64,000 nucleotides of DNA from Sphingobacterium paludis (GTDB lineage: Bacteria; Bacteroidota; Bacteroidia; Sphingobacteriales; Sphingobacteriaceae). The position numbers and the translations under genes were made by a program. The stretch spans positions 248,001-312,000 of the forward strand of contig NZ_SNZV01000005.1 of the NCBI RefSeq assembly GCF_004364125.1, in the 5' to 3' direction. Shown here one piece after another: positions 32,999 to 41,742 of the stretch (the stretch's first letter is position 1; every line of letters starts with the position of its first letter). Under the pieces are notes generated by a model, which did no database searches, was not told the DNA's origin, and worked only from the letters and a program-made list of their open reading frames with translations.

Positions 32999-35242
32999 AT
33001 GCGTAACAAAAAGACAGTAATCATCTCGAATCGATTACCGGTACGAGTAGAAAGGCGTGATCATGAATTGCACTTTATTCCAAGCGAAGGCGGACTGGCC
33101 ACTGGCTTAGGATCGATCTATCAACAAGAAGGTAACATCTGGGTAGGATGGCCTGGATTTGTGCCCGAAAATGAACAGGAGGAAGCCATCACGCGGGCGA
33201 AACTTGCTGAACTGAATCTCGTACCCGTGTTCTTAACGGAGGAAGAATTGCAGGGCTATTACGAAGGGTTTTCGAATGAAGTGTTGTGGCCTATATTTCA
33301 TTATCGCTTGTCGTACGCGGTATACAATTCGGATAACTGGCGTACCTACCAAGAGGTAAACCGTAAATTTGCCGCTGTGGTCAATGAACAAAATCCAAGC
33401 GATAAGGACGAGGTATGGATTCACGATTATCAGTTGATGCTCCTTCCGCAGCTCGTGCGCGAACAGCATCCGGAGATCGCGATCGGTTATTTTCAACATA
33501 TCCCCTTTCCTCCGGACGAGGTGTTTAGAAGCATTCCTTGGCGCGATGAATTGATAAAGGGTGTCCTCGGTGCTGATCTGGTTGCTTTCCATACCTATAA
33601 TGACAGCCAGCATTTTCTAAATGCATGCACCCACCTATTAGGCTTGCCGATACAAAACAATTGCCTGCACGTCGATGGGCGGAGTGTTTATGCCGAAGTT
33701 TACCCCATGGGCATCGACTTCGAAAAGTTCAGCGAATTAGCAGAAAGCGCCCCCATTCAACATCGTGCGCAGGAGATCAGAAACTACTACAAGGATCGAA
33801 AATTTATTCTCAGCATCGACCGCTTAGACTACAGCAAGGGGATCATCGAGCGGCTGCAAGCCTTCGAAAGTCTTTTGCAAGAATATCCTGACCTTCGGGA
33901 AAAGGTTGTATTGTATATGTTAGTTGTACCATCGCGCGATACCGTGCCGCAGTATCGATTACTGCGGGATGAAATTGATCGCGCTGTGGGCCATATCAAT
34001 TCCGTATACGGTATTAACGAATGGCAACCTATCGCCTATTACTACAATTCCTTTCCTGTGGAAGAGCTTTCCGCGCTCTACGTAGCGGCAGATGTCTGCT
34101 TAGTAACATCGATACGCGATGGAATGAATTTGGTATGCAAGGAATACGTGGCCAGTAAGGAGCATACGAACGGTGTATTGGTCTTAAGCGAGCTCGCTGG
34201 CGCATCTAAAGAATTATTGGAAGCGATTCAAGTGAACCCGAACTCGATTGATCAGATACGGGAAGCGCTTAGAGCCGCGATAGCCATGCCCGAGGAAGAG
34301 CAACGAGAACGTATGCAGGACAGTATTGAGATTGTTAAGAAATTCAATATCAGACATTGGGTAAAAATCTTTTTTAATCGACTGCACGAGATCAAAACGC
34401 TACAGAAGCAAGAGATGGCTAGAAGAGTACGTTCCGAGGTGAAAGAAAGCATTTCCGAACGGTATCGTTCTGCACAGCGCAGGCTGTTCTTCTTGGATTA
34501 TGACGGTACGCTTATTGGATTTCATAAAGATGCGGATGCCGCCTCCCCAACCGAATCCCTATATAGAACCTTAGAAAGGTTGCAAAGCAACCCGGCAAAC
34601 CAGATCGTCATTATCAGCGGCAGGCCGCATGAAACCCTAGACCGTTGGTTTGGCCACAAAGAATATTTTTTAGTGGCCGAGCACGGCGCCTGGAGCAACT
34701 ACCCGCATCGCGAGTGGCACGGGAAAAGCCACATATCCACCCGATGGAAAATTCCGGTCAAACATATTATGAACAAATTTGCCAACCGGACCGCCGGTGC
34801 TATTGTAGAGGAAAAAACCTACTCCCTCGCCTGGCACTACAGAAAAACGCAAACCGGTCTCGGGCATTTACGATCGCAAGAACTCGTGGATAGCCTTCGC
34901 TACCTGATCCCACATCATGGCCTACAATTGTTATTGGGGGATAAGGTGATTGAAGTGAAAAGTAGCGAGCTCAACAAGGGAAAAGCAGCGAAAGAAGTGG
35001 TAGCGCACTACAAGCCCGATTTCATATTCGCTATCGGCGATGATGCCACGGATGAAGATATGTTTTTAGAGCTCCCCGAAGAAGCCATCACTGTAAAGGT
35101 CGGTAATAAAAAGTCTGCTGCACAATACTACGTAGAAAGTCAGGAAGAGGCTGTCAGCCTGATTGACTATTTTGCTACATCCAACCTTGATCAATTAAAT
35201 GACGCCAAAACACATGCTCAGCATCCAAAAATTATAACATGA
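32999..35242 (+). CDS. otsA-otsB fusion: Bifunctional trehalose-6-phosphate synthase / trehalose-phosphatase
   Basis: A 747-aa fusion. Residues 1-470 are the GT20 synthase (OtsA) that joins glucose from a nucleotide-sugar donor to glucose-6-phosphate: N-terminal ISNRLPV, GGLATGLGS, WVGWPG, VWIHDYQLMLLP, IDRLDYSKGI and SIRDGMNLVCKEYVA. Residues about 490-730 are the HAD phosphatase (OtsB): FLDYDGTLIGF, IISGRPHETL, VAEHGAW, and GDDATDEDMF. All catalytic motifs are intact, so trehalose can be made from one protein. Trehalose protects against osmotic and desiccation stress. The stop overlaps the GH15 start by 4 bp (ATGA), indicating translational coupling. Confidence 0.95.
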   Translation: MRNKKTVIISNRLPVRVERRDHELHFIPSEGGLATGLGSIYQQEGNIWVGWPGFVPENEQEEAITRAKLAELNLVPVFLTEEELQGYYEGFSNEVLWPIFHYRLSYAVYNSDNWRTYQEVNRKFAAVVNEQNPSDKDEVWIHDYQLMLLPQLVREQHPEIAIGYFQHIPFPPDEVFRSIPWRDELIKGVLGADLVAFHTYNDSQHFLNACTHLLGLPIQNNCLHVDGRSVYAEVYPMGIDFEKFSELAESAPIQHRAQEIRNYYKDRKFILSIDRLDYSKGIIERLQAFESLLQEYPDLREKVVLYMLVVPSRDTVPQYRLLRDEIDRAVGHINSVYGINEWQPIAYYYNSFPVEELSALYVAADVCLVTSIRDGMNLVCKEYVASKEHTNGVLVLSELAGASKELLEAIQVNPNSIDQIREALRAAIAMPEEEQRERMQDSIEIVKKFNIRHWVKIFFNRLHEIKTLQKQEMARRVRSEVKESISERYRSAQRRLFFLDYDGTLIGFHKDADAASPTESLYRTLERLQSNPANQIVIISGRPHETLDRWFGHKEYFLVAEHGAWSNYPHREWHGKSHISTRWKIPVKHIMNKFANRTAGAIVEEKTYSLAWHYRKTQTGLGHLRSQELVDSLRYLIPHHGLQLLLGDKVIEVKSSELNKGKAAKEVVAHYKPDFIFAIGDDATDEDMFLELPEEAITVKVGNKKSAAQYYVESQEEAVSLIDYFATSNLDQLNDAKTHAQHPKIIT

Positions 35243-37053
35243 ATAGAGAGAAAAAACATGTCTACAACACGGGTATTATAGGCAATTGTGCGTACATAGC
35301 CCATGTCGATAAATCTACAAACATCAGCTGGCTGTGCTGGCCATCGTTTCAGGACACCTTCGTGTTCGGCGGGTTGCTTGACAAAGGTCTCGGTGGCGAA
35401 TTTTCCATACTGCCTAGTACCCCTGTCGTGAATACCACACAGCATTACGTAGAAAACACCAATATCCTTGCTACCGTAGTCGAATCCGAAGGTGGCACAT
35501 ACAAGGTCACAGATTTTGCGCCGCGCTTTGAGCAGTATGAGCGCTACTATAAACCGCTCATGCTTATCCGAAAGATAGAGCCGGTATCTGGCCATCCGAA
35601 GATCCGGGTGAAGTGTGAACCGGTGTTCAACTACGGACAGCAGGCATTCGAAAAATCACGCGGCAGCAATCATATCCAGTTTGAGCGCGGTGATGTTAAA
35701 ATGCGGTTGGCTACTAACATGCCTATTAGCCATTTTTTTGATGACGACTTGCCTTATGTATTGAGCAAGCCGATCTACCTTATCCTGACCTATGGAAGTC
35801 CTTTTGAAGCGCCAATAGAACGCACCGCAGAGGACTTTTTAAAACGCACCAAGCAATATTGGCGTAAATGGGTTAAGAATGCCTCTATCCCATCTTTTTA
35901 CCAAAAAGAGGTGATCCGTTCATCGCTGGTGCTTAAGCTCCATCAATACGAAGATACGGGCGCTATTATCGCTGCGAGCACAACGAGCTTACCCGAATTT
36001 CCAGGATCTGGACGAAACTGGGACTACCGCTATTGTTGGCTCCGCGATAGCTACTATGTCTTACAAGCGTTAAGCCATATCGGCCATTTCGAAGAGATGG
36101 AACGGTATGCGTCTTATATTGCCAATATTACGCAAACCGACAGAGGCCGTTTGCAACCGCTCTATGGTATAATGGGGCAACATAAACTGGACGAGTATAC
36201 GCTGGATTATTTGGAAGGCTATATGGGCAATAGACCTATACGTGTAGGAAACCAAGCCTCCGAACACGTTCAGAATGACGTTTATGGACAGGCACTTATC
36301 GCATTGTTACCGCTTTTTACAGATCATAGATTTCGGCATCAAAACCTGGCTTTTACAAAAGATTGGACAAACTTTATCCTGGATAAAATTGAAGCAACAA
36401 TTGATGAAAAAGATGCTGGTATTTGGGAATTCCGAAATTTTGAAAATCGCCATTGCTACTCCAATCTGTTTCAATGGGCGGGTGCGACGGCTGCTTTAAA
36501 AATTGCAAAGCAATACAATATATCCGATATGGCTGCCAAAGCAATACGCCTGCGGGAGAAAGCAGCAGCGCATATCGAAAGCTGTTATGATGCGCAAAAG
36601 GAAGTATACACCAACGCGGTGGAAAGCGGTAACCTGGATGCCTCTACCCTACAGCTTATCATGATGAACTATCTCGATCCGACCAGTCATCGCGCAAAAA
36701 TGCATCTGGAACAATTGGAAAAAGAGCTTAAGGGAGAGCACGGATTGTTTTACCGTTACCTACATACGGATGATTTTGGCAAACCTAAGGCTACCTTCTT
36801 GGTGTGTGCTTTTTGGTATGTCGAGGCGCTGGCCTGTGTAGGACGCTTGGATGAAGCGCAGGAAGTCTTTAAACAGCTACTATCTTTCGGAAACCATTTA
36901 ATGCTTTTTAGTGAAGATGTGAACGAATCTGATGGTAGCCAATGGGGTAACTTTCCGCAAGCCTATAGCCATGTCGGCTTAGTCAATGCCGCTTATCGAA
37001 TCTCCATGAAATTGGATAGCCCCGCATTTTTTGATAGTCTTTACGAGCAATAG
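35239..37053 (+). CDS. GH15-family glucoamylase/trehalase-like hydrolase
   Basis: A 604-aa glycoside hydrolase family 15 protein. Key pieces are NCAYIAHVDKSTNISWLCWPSF at the N-terminus, SGRNWDYRYCWLRDS, GYMGNRPIRVGNQA, DAGIWEFR with the general-acid Glu, and the C-terminal GNHLMLFSEDVNE with the general-base Glu. Characterised members of this group hydrolyse trehalose, maltose-type or dextran-like substrates. It overlaps otsA-otsB by 4 bp, so the likely substrate is trehalose or a related alpha-glucan, giving a make-and-break cassette for trehalose. No signal peptide is seen, so the enzyme is probably cytoplasmic. A strong terminator follows. Confidence 0.92.
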   Translation: MNREKKHVYNTGIIGNCAYIAHVDKSTNISWLCWPSFQDTFVFGGLLDKGLGGEFSILPSTPVVNTTQHYVENTNILATVVESEGGTYKVTDFAPRFEQYERYYKPLMLIRKIEPVSGHPKIRVKCEPVFNYGQQAFEKSRGSNHIQFERGDVKMRLATNMPISHFFDDDLPYVLSKPIYLILTYGSPFEAPIERTAEDFLKRTKQYWRKWVKNASIPSFYQKEVIRSSLVLKLHQYEDTGAIIAASTTSLPEFPGSGRNWDYRYCWLRDSYYVLQALSHIGHFEEMERYASYIANITQTDRGRLQPLYGIMGQHKLDEYTLDYLEGYMGNRPIRVGNQASEHVQNDVYGQALIALLPLFTDHRFRHQNLAFTKDWTNFILDKIEATIDEKDAGIWEFRNFENRHCYSNLFQWAGATAALKIAKQYNISDMAAKAIRLREKAAAHIESCYDAQKEVYTNAVESGNLDASTLQLIMMNYLDPTSHRAKMHLEQLEKELKGEHGLFYRYLHTDDFGKPKATFLVCAFWYVEALACVGRLDEAQEVFKQLLSFGNHLMLFSEDVNESDGSQWGNFPQAYSHVGLVNAAYRISMKLDSPAFFDSLYEQ

Positions 37054-37072
37054 CGAATGCATGGATTGCATA

Positions 37073-37104
37073 AAAAAACGGGCCGAAAGCGGCCCGTTTT
37101 TTTA
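37073..37104. terminator. Strong terminator after the trehalose operon
   Basis: ACGGGCCG-aaag-CGGCCCGT flanked by seven A on the left and seven T on the right. The perfect GC-rich stem can work in both directions and also serves the convergent 61-aa gene that ends at 37118. Confidence 0.85.
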
Positions 37105-37117
37105 TGTTATCCATGAT

Positions 37118-37303
37118 TTACTTCCCGTAAAAAAACAGGAAATATATGAGGGCTAAGACAGCCACAGCTGCGACTATCGTCCATGCAATGGTTCTGCCTG
37201 CAGGCTTATCGTTAACCTCCTCTTGTGCTGGACGCGGAACCTCCTTGCGCGGCGTATCATCCCTCGGCTCTTCCGGATCGTAAATGTTTGTCTTGTCTTC
37301 CAT
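37118..37303 (-). CDS. Small single-pass membrane protein
   Basis: A 61-aa protein with a charged, Pro-rich N-terminal half (EEPRDDTPRKEVPRPAQEEV) and one C-terminal transmembrane helix (TIAWTIVAAVAVLALIYFLF) ending FYGK. No known domain. The tail-anchored look fits a cytoplasm-facing soluble part. It converges on the trehalose operon and shares its terminator. Confidence 0.75.
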   Translation of the reverse strand: MEDKTNIYDPEEPRDDTPRKEVPRPAQEEVNDKPAGRTIAWTIVAAVAVLALIYFLFFYGK

Positions 37304-37607
37304 ATTGATTATAATTTAGTGAATGTACACGTGTCCCCATACCCACATCGGTTAAGAGATCCGTGTTACGTTTGTATACTTAAAACACCGGCTCGCTACC
37401 GATGTTCAATCCTTTCGAAGAAAACGTATAAATGCGTACTCCCCAACAAGTAGTAATACGATCGTTGGAATTAAAGTACAGACAGCCTTTATTTTTGATC
37501 CCTATCTCAGCACGGAAAACGAGTATTCAGCAAGCAAACGATCCGCCATATACAGCTGTTATTAGGTAATATAATGGCAAATTTCTATTTGCTTAAATAG
37601 ATAGGTT
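37304..37607. other. Intergenic region between divergent small genes
   Basis: About 300 bp with no gene or clear repeat. It must carry the promoters of the - strand membrane protein gene and of the + strand Rho_N-topIB unit. Confidence 0.5.
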
Positions 37608-37856
37608 ATGGCAAAGAATACTAATCCGCGCATCAAAAATGAAGCGCAATATGCGGCACTTCGCGAACAAGGTGCCAGTAAAGAAAAAGCGGCGCGTATT
37701 GCAAATAGCAAAAACGCGAGCAAAAAAGGGGGGCATGCTTCAACGCTTGAAAAAAGAACGGTGAAAGAGCTTTTGGAAGAAGCTAAAAACATTGGCATTA
37801 CGAATCGACACAGCATGAAAAAACAGGATCTTATACACGCCATTAGAAACCATTAG
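37608..37856 (+). CDS. Small basic Rho_N/SAP-like protein
   Basis: An 82-aa basic protein. The N-terminal half (KNEAQYAALREQGASKEKAARIANS) matches the DUF7218-like helix pair. The C-terminal half (TVKELLEEAKNIGITNRHSMKKQDLIHAIRNH) matches the Rho termination factor N-terminal/SAP-like helix-extended-loop-helix that binds nucleic acid. The gene ends 3 bp before the topoisomerase IB start, so the two are coupled. It may chaperone DNA or modulate topoisomerase access under stress, which is inference. Confidence 0.8.
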   Translation: MAKNTNPRIKNEAQYAALREQGASKEKAARIANSKNASKKGGHASTLEKRTVKELLEEAKNIGITNRHSMKKQDLIHAIRNH

Positions 37857-37859
37857 TCG

Positions 37860-38909
37860 ATGTCGGAAAATAGAGAAGCAAATGAGCAGCTCATGCTCCA
37901 ACAAATAGGATTACGTTACGTTTCCTGCAATGATAAAGGATATTGCCGGGTAGTAGAGGGTAAACAGGTTCGTTACCTGGATCAGAAGGGAAACGAAATT
38001 AGCAATGAGACGGTATTGAAACGTATTCAAACGCTGGTGCTGCCGCCAGCTTGGACTGACGTATGGATATGTGCCAATCCGAATGGTCACCTCCAAGCTA
38101 CCGGCATCGATATACGCGGGCGTAAGCAATACAGGTACCACACAAAATGGACATCCATACGGAGCGAGAAGAAGTTCACGGATCTCCATGTATTTGGCGC
38201 TAAGCTGCCATTGTTAAAGAAAACGGTATTAAAAGATTTACGCAAACGAAGCTTATCCAGAGAGAAGGTTTGTGCGGTCGCAGTCTCGGTGATGCAAAAA
38301 ACATCGTTCCGGGCCGGAAACAGCGTCTACCAAAAAGCTAATGGCTCCTACGGTTTAACGACGTTAAAAAACAAGCACGTCAAGCAGATATCGACGAATA
38401 AATTGTTTTTTAAATTCGTTGGAAAGAAAGGGGTTATACAACAGACCTATTTACAAGAGAAGACGCTTATCAAAATGCTGCTTAAGGTGAAGGATCTTCC
38501 CGGACAGCGTATTTTTCAATACATTGATGACGAGGGTGAAATTAGGGCATTGGAATCAGGCGATATCAATGGCTATCTAAAAGAAGTGATGGGCATCAAC
38601 GCCAGCTGCAAAAGCTTTCGCACCTGGAATGCCTGCCTCATGGCCCTGAAGTTTCTTATCGCACAACCCATTCCGGAAACCGTTGCTGAGCGAAAAAAAA
38701 GTGTTTTGGCCGTCATTGACCAAGTAGCTGCTGCACTGGGAAACACGCGCGCGGTTACGCGATCACATTATATCCACCCTAGTATTTTAGAAGCTTATGA
38801 AAATTCGGAGCTTAACGCTTGGATAGGTCGTATGAAGAAAAAAGCCGATGATTTGGATGCGCGTGATCTTGAAAAAAAACTGCTGCAAATCTTGAAAACA
38901 AAATCCTAG
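37860..38909 (+). CDS. DNA topoisomerase IB (poxvirus-type)
   Basis: A 349-aa type IB topoisomerase. The N-terminal domain has LRYVSCNDKGYCRVVEGKQV, PPAWTDVWICANPNGHLQATG and GRKQYRYHTKW. The catalytic domain has FRAGNSVYQ, NGSYGLTTLKNKHV, a KSFRTWNA arginine and the active-site Tyr in RSHYIHPSIL near the C-terminus. It relaxes supercoils by a 3'-phosphotyrosyl intermediate. Bacterial homologues are small and often clustered with stress genes as here. Coupled to the upstream Rho_N-like gene (3-bp gap). Confidence 0.93.
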   Translation: MSENREANEQLMLQQIGLRYVSCNDKGYCRVVEGKQVRYLDQKGNEISNETVLKRIQTLVLPPAWTDVWICANPNGHLQATGIDIRGRKQYRYHTKWTSIRSEKKFTDLHVFGAKLPLLKKTVLKDLRKRSLSREKVCAVAVSVMQKTSFRAGNSVYQKANGSYGLTTLKNKHVKQISTNKLFFKFVGKKGVIQQTYLQEKTLIKMLLKVKDLPGQRIFQYIDDEGEIRALESGDINGYLKEVMGINASCKSFRTWNACLMALKFLIAQPIPETVAERKKSVLAVIDQVAAALGNTRAVTRSHYIHPSILEAYENSELNAWIGRMKKKADDLDARDLEKKLLQILKTKS

Positions 38910-38919
38910 ATGGGTATAA

Positions 38920-38958
38920 AAAAAGTTCCGTCCTACTTCGCGTATGACGGAACTTTTT
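38920..38958. terminator. Bidirectional terminator between topIB and DUF4142 genes
   Basis: AAAAAGTTCCGTC (38920-38932) and GACGGAACTTTTT (38946-38958) are perfect complements with a 13-base loop; A-run on one side and T-run on the other serve both convergent genes. Confidence 0.85.
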
Positions 38959-38997
38959 TATTTTGGAAATTCAGAACGCTTTCCTTTGCGTATGTGC

Positions 38998-39558
38998 TTA
39001 CAAAATACTTAATGCCTCTGACACAGCTTGACCCGCATCGACGTCTAGTGCCCTAGCACTCTCCAAATGGCTTTTTAATGGCTGAATTTTTTCACTAGCC
39101 CATGTCTTCAATTCGGGGTCGTTGAGTCCATTTTGACCAGCACCCATTTCGAACAAGGCGATGGCATCTTCATGGCTTTTAATTACCACGTCTTTAAATG
39201 CTTTGTTCAGATCAGGACCAGACAACTCGCCCATTGATTTCAATATCGATGCATGGTTTTCATCCATCTTCTCTGGAAGAATCAATTTCTTGGCTACAGC
39301 AGCTTGTTCAATTTCTTCGAGAACGCGTTTGTGATCAGTTAACAAGGTTTGTGCAAACTGCTTCACTTCATCGTTCTTAGATCTTTCGATAGCCTGACTG
39401 GCCACAGCTACTTTAAATCGGTTTAAATTCACGGCCTTGTCGATAAATTGTTGATCCATGGTTTCGGTCGTTACCGTATCTTGCTGGCCGTATACCGTCG
39501 AGTTTGTCATGCACAATGTACCTAGTATACTGACACATAGAATCACATATTTCTTCAT
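38998..39558 (-). CDS. DUF4142-domain periplasmic protein
   Basis: A 186-aa exported protein with signal peptide (MKKYVILCVSILGTLCMTNSTVYG). The mature part is a ferritin-like four-helix DUF4142 domain: FKVAVASQAIERSKNDEVKQFAQTLLTDH, LNKAFKDVVIKSHEDAIALFEMG, and PELKTWASEKIQPLKSHLESA. The His/Glu pattern of helices 2-3 resembles metal-binding bundles, but no metal role is proven for the family. In this stress island it probably contributes to envelope or oxidative stress protection (inference). Confidence 0.88.
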   Translation of the reverse strand: MKKYVILCVSILGTLCMTNSTVYGQQDTVTTETMDQQFIDKAVNLNRFKVAVASQAIERSKNDEVKQFAQTLLTDHKRVLEEIEQAAVAKKLILPEKMDENHASILKSMGELSGPDLNKAFKDVVIKSHEDAIALFEMGAGQNGLNDPELKTWASEKIQPLKSHLESARALDVDAGQAVSEALSIL

Positions 39559-40003
39559 ATTATATTCGTTTTTAAGGGTTTAACTATTCTGTTATCGTTA
39601 TCATCTCTTGTATGTTTACTAGCGTATTTGCGCTAGGAAATATTTTCTAATAAGTAGCACGCTGCATTATCTATCCCTGCCGCCCTTCCTATTGCCAATC
39701 ACCGCAGGACGACAACTATCTCTGCAATAGAATGCTTATGGAGCAATGTTGGTTGACAGGAAGTAGAAATAGGGTATTTAAACCTCGCTGGCAGGTATCT
39801 ATTCTTATCCTCGATCTGACCTGGAAAGCGTTGCGCAAGTGCATGCTTTCTGGACCTGAACTGCGAACTGCATCGCAGGCACAGCTATCGTATCGAAATG
39901 GATGGCCCCGAACACCCGTAAACTAGGTAGTTAAAAACATGATTACCGTATTTATCATTACAACCAATCGTTGAAAGAACACGTTATACCAATAAAGATA
40001 GCG
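39559..40003. other. Intergenic region with no recognisable gene
   Basis: 445 bp upstream of the DUF4142 gene. A 64-codon open frame at 39732-39926 has no family signature or plausible composition and is not called. No repeats or hairpins stood out. Confidence 0.5.
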
Positions 40004-40312
40004 ATGACAAATTATCATTTTACAACAGACATAAAGACGAACCCGCTTGCTCTACTTGGTGTTGAGGCTTTCGCATTGAATTTGTTAGCATCTGTTTCCG
40101 ATGTTTCGACGGCTTACCAAGATGACCCAATTGCCCCCGGTCGCGAACAAGAGACACCCGACATTGACCCGGAGATGCCGGATGAACCGGAGATCGATGA
40201 AATAGAAGAAAACGAACCGGTGGAGCAACCCGATATTGATCCATTGGAACGTCCCGAACCTGATATTGATGAGATTGAGCATGATGATGTGGAACCTGAG
40301 ATCAATAATTAG
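40004..40312 (+). CDS. Small acidic Pro/Glu/Asp-repeat protein
   Basis: A 102-aa protein (ATG 40004 chosen; an in-frame TTG at 39971 gives 11 more). After a short hydrophobic stretch (NPLALLGVEAFALNLLASV), the second half is a low-complexity run of PDIDPE, EPEIDEIEEN, QPDIDPLERP and EPDIDEIEHD repeats. It is strongly acidic and probably disordered. No domain known. The repeats keep a regular E/D-I-D spacing, which argues for selection on composition (a cation- or protein-binding tail). The coding status is likely rather than certain. Confidence 0.55.
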   Translation: MTNYHFTTDIKTNPLALLGVEAFALNLLASVSDVSTAYQDDPIAPGREQETPDIDPEMPDEPEIDEIEENEPVEQPDIDPLERPEPDIDEIEHDDVEPEINN

Positions 40313-40473
40313 CTGAACATAAGCGCTACGCCCGTACGCGCGGAAAAGACGAATCTGTACCTCATTATGCTTAGTTGGTAGCAGGTGCTGAACCGAGGTC
40401 TTCCCGTTGCGTTTACATTTTTAAAACTATTTAGGCGCTCAACTGTCTTTAAGCAAAAGGACAAAAGATAATT

Positions 40474-41034
40474 ATGTTTACTATTGCAATCCTGATTTCC
40501 GACGGTTTTGACGAGTGGGCTGTGAAGGGCTCGAAGCCTTTCTTTAAATCCCACAATTACAAAATACATCTTATTTCGCCTAAAGACGGCGAATTTGTTC
40601 GCTCCTGGACGTATAAAGATTGGGGGGCATCCTACGCTATTGACAAGCATATCGAACAAATAGATCCGAAACTATATGATGCCCTGCTGATGCCCGGAGG
40701 CGCTTTAAGCGTCGATAATTTGCGGACAAATCCGCATGTATTGGAATTTGTTAACCATTTCGTCAATGAGCAGAAGCCTATTGGCACCTTGTGCCATGGC
40801 ATTTGGCCTTTAGTAGAGCTTGGCGTCGTAGCGAATCGAAAACTTACCTCCGTGACCACGATTCGAACGGATATCAAAAATGCTGGCGGTATCTGGATCG
40901 ACGAATCATCAGTTCGCGATGGCATGCTGGTTAGCAGTAGAACAAGTGAAGATTTAGATGCGTTTCTAGCGTTGTTTAACACAACTTTGGAGAACACCCT
41001 AGCAGACGCTTCACCAAGCCAGGCAGATCGCTAA
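40474..41034 (+). CDS. DJ-1/PfpI-family protein (type 1 glutamine amidotransferase-like)
   Basis: A 186-aa DJ-1/PfpI domain. IAILISDGFDEW gives the conserved acidic residue, LMPGGALSVDNLR the oxyanion-side loop, and GTLCHGIWPLVELG the nucleophile Cys followed by His. Members act as chaperones, deglycases or proteases in stress. Lone gene with a palindromic downstream element (41077-41100: TTTTGGAGCT / AGCTCCAAAA). Its neighbourhood fits the same stress set. Confidence 0.9.
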   Translation: MFTIAILISDGFDEWAVKGSKPFFKSHNYKIHLISPKDGEFVRSWTYKDWGASYAIDKHIEQIDPKLYDALLMPGGALSVDNLRTNPHVLEFVNHFVNEQKPIGTLCHGIWPLVELGVVANRKLTSVTTIRTDIKNAGGIWIDESSVRDGMLVSSRTSEDLDAFLALFNTTLENTLADASPSQADR

Positions 41035-41141
41035 TATATCGCCTCACCTTTGCGCTTTTGGTGTACATGCGATAGCTTTTGGAGCTTGGGAGCTCCAAAA
41101 AGTTGAACTTACCCTACACGCTGATAACAGAAAATAAAAAA

Positions 41142-41176
41142 ATGTCTCCCGCAGCGAATTCGCACCAGGGAGACAT
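41142..41176 (-). terminator. Terminator of the PNPOx-like gene
   Basis: ATGTCTCCC (41142-41150) pairs with GGGAGACAT (41168-41176); on the - strand a T-rich run (the A-rich 41131-41141 on +) follows. It lies 24 bp beyond the stop at 41200. Confidence 0.7.
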
Positions 41177-41199
41177 GTTGTCGATGGATTGATTGGTAT

Positions 41200-41712
41200 T
41201 TAAATATCTATTTCACCGTGTACACCATCGTGGTCCGGCTTTCCGGTAATCAACGATTTCAGTCCTTTGAAAGCCGCGACCGGTGCGCTATGCTTATTAT
41301 CCCAGTAGTGTCCTTCCAAAACCTCGACACGGATCAATAAAATCTTAGGATCTTCAGGCCCCTCAAACCAGATCTCGAGGGAAGGATTCCAGAGTTCGTT
41401 AATTTTCTCTTGATCGTGAAGCTCATCAGCAATTCCATAAAGATTTAAAAATCCGGAACGTTGTCCACTCTGCATCATCAAATGCACAAATGGGTTCTCT
41501 TCAATCTCCTCTTCTTTTTTTGTATCTGTTGATGTCATAAACCACAGAAAGCCGCTATCGTCAACTTGTAAGATGGCCATTGGTCTTACCGATAGCGGAA
41601 TACCCGTTTTAATATCGGTACAAAAGAAGCAGGTTTTGGCTTCGTCTGCAATCTCTCTAATTTTGGCCAAAGCATCTTTGCCTGTCAAATTTTCTTCTTT
41701 ATTTTGCTCCAT
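41200..41712 (-). CDS. Pyridoxamine 5'-phosphate oxidase-like general stress protein
   Basis: A 170-aa split-barrel flavin-binding protein of the general stress protein 26 type: KIREIADEAKTCFFCTD, LSVRPMAILQVDDSGFLWFMTS, NPFVHLMMQ, FLNLYGIADEL and a C-terminal EGHYWDNKHSA segment. Such proteins bind FMN or FAD/F420-like cofactors; the enzyme activity is unknown. First of a possible - strand group (the 166-aa membrane protein gene begins upstream, with its stop 30 bp before this start). Confidence 0.88.
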   Translation of the reverse strand: MEQNKEENLTGKDALAKIREIADEAKTCFFCTDIKTGIPLSVRPMAILQVDDSGFLWFMTSTDTKKEEEIEENPFVHLMMQSGQRSGFLNLYGIADELHDQEKINELWNPSLEIWFEGPEDPKILLIRVEVLEGHYWDNKHSAPVAAFKGLKSLITGKPDHDGVHGEIDI

Positions 41713-41742
41713 ATTTATTCGTTGTTGTTATTTCTCGTTTAA

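Noticed and set aside
39732..39926. 64-codon ORF in the DUF4142 upstream gap
   Set aside because: Composition and sequence show no domain, start context or neighbour support.
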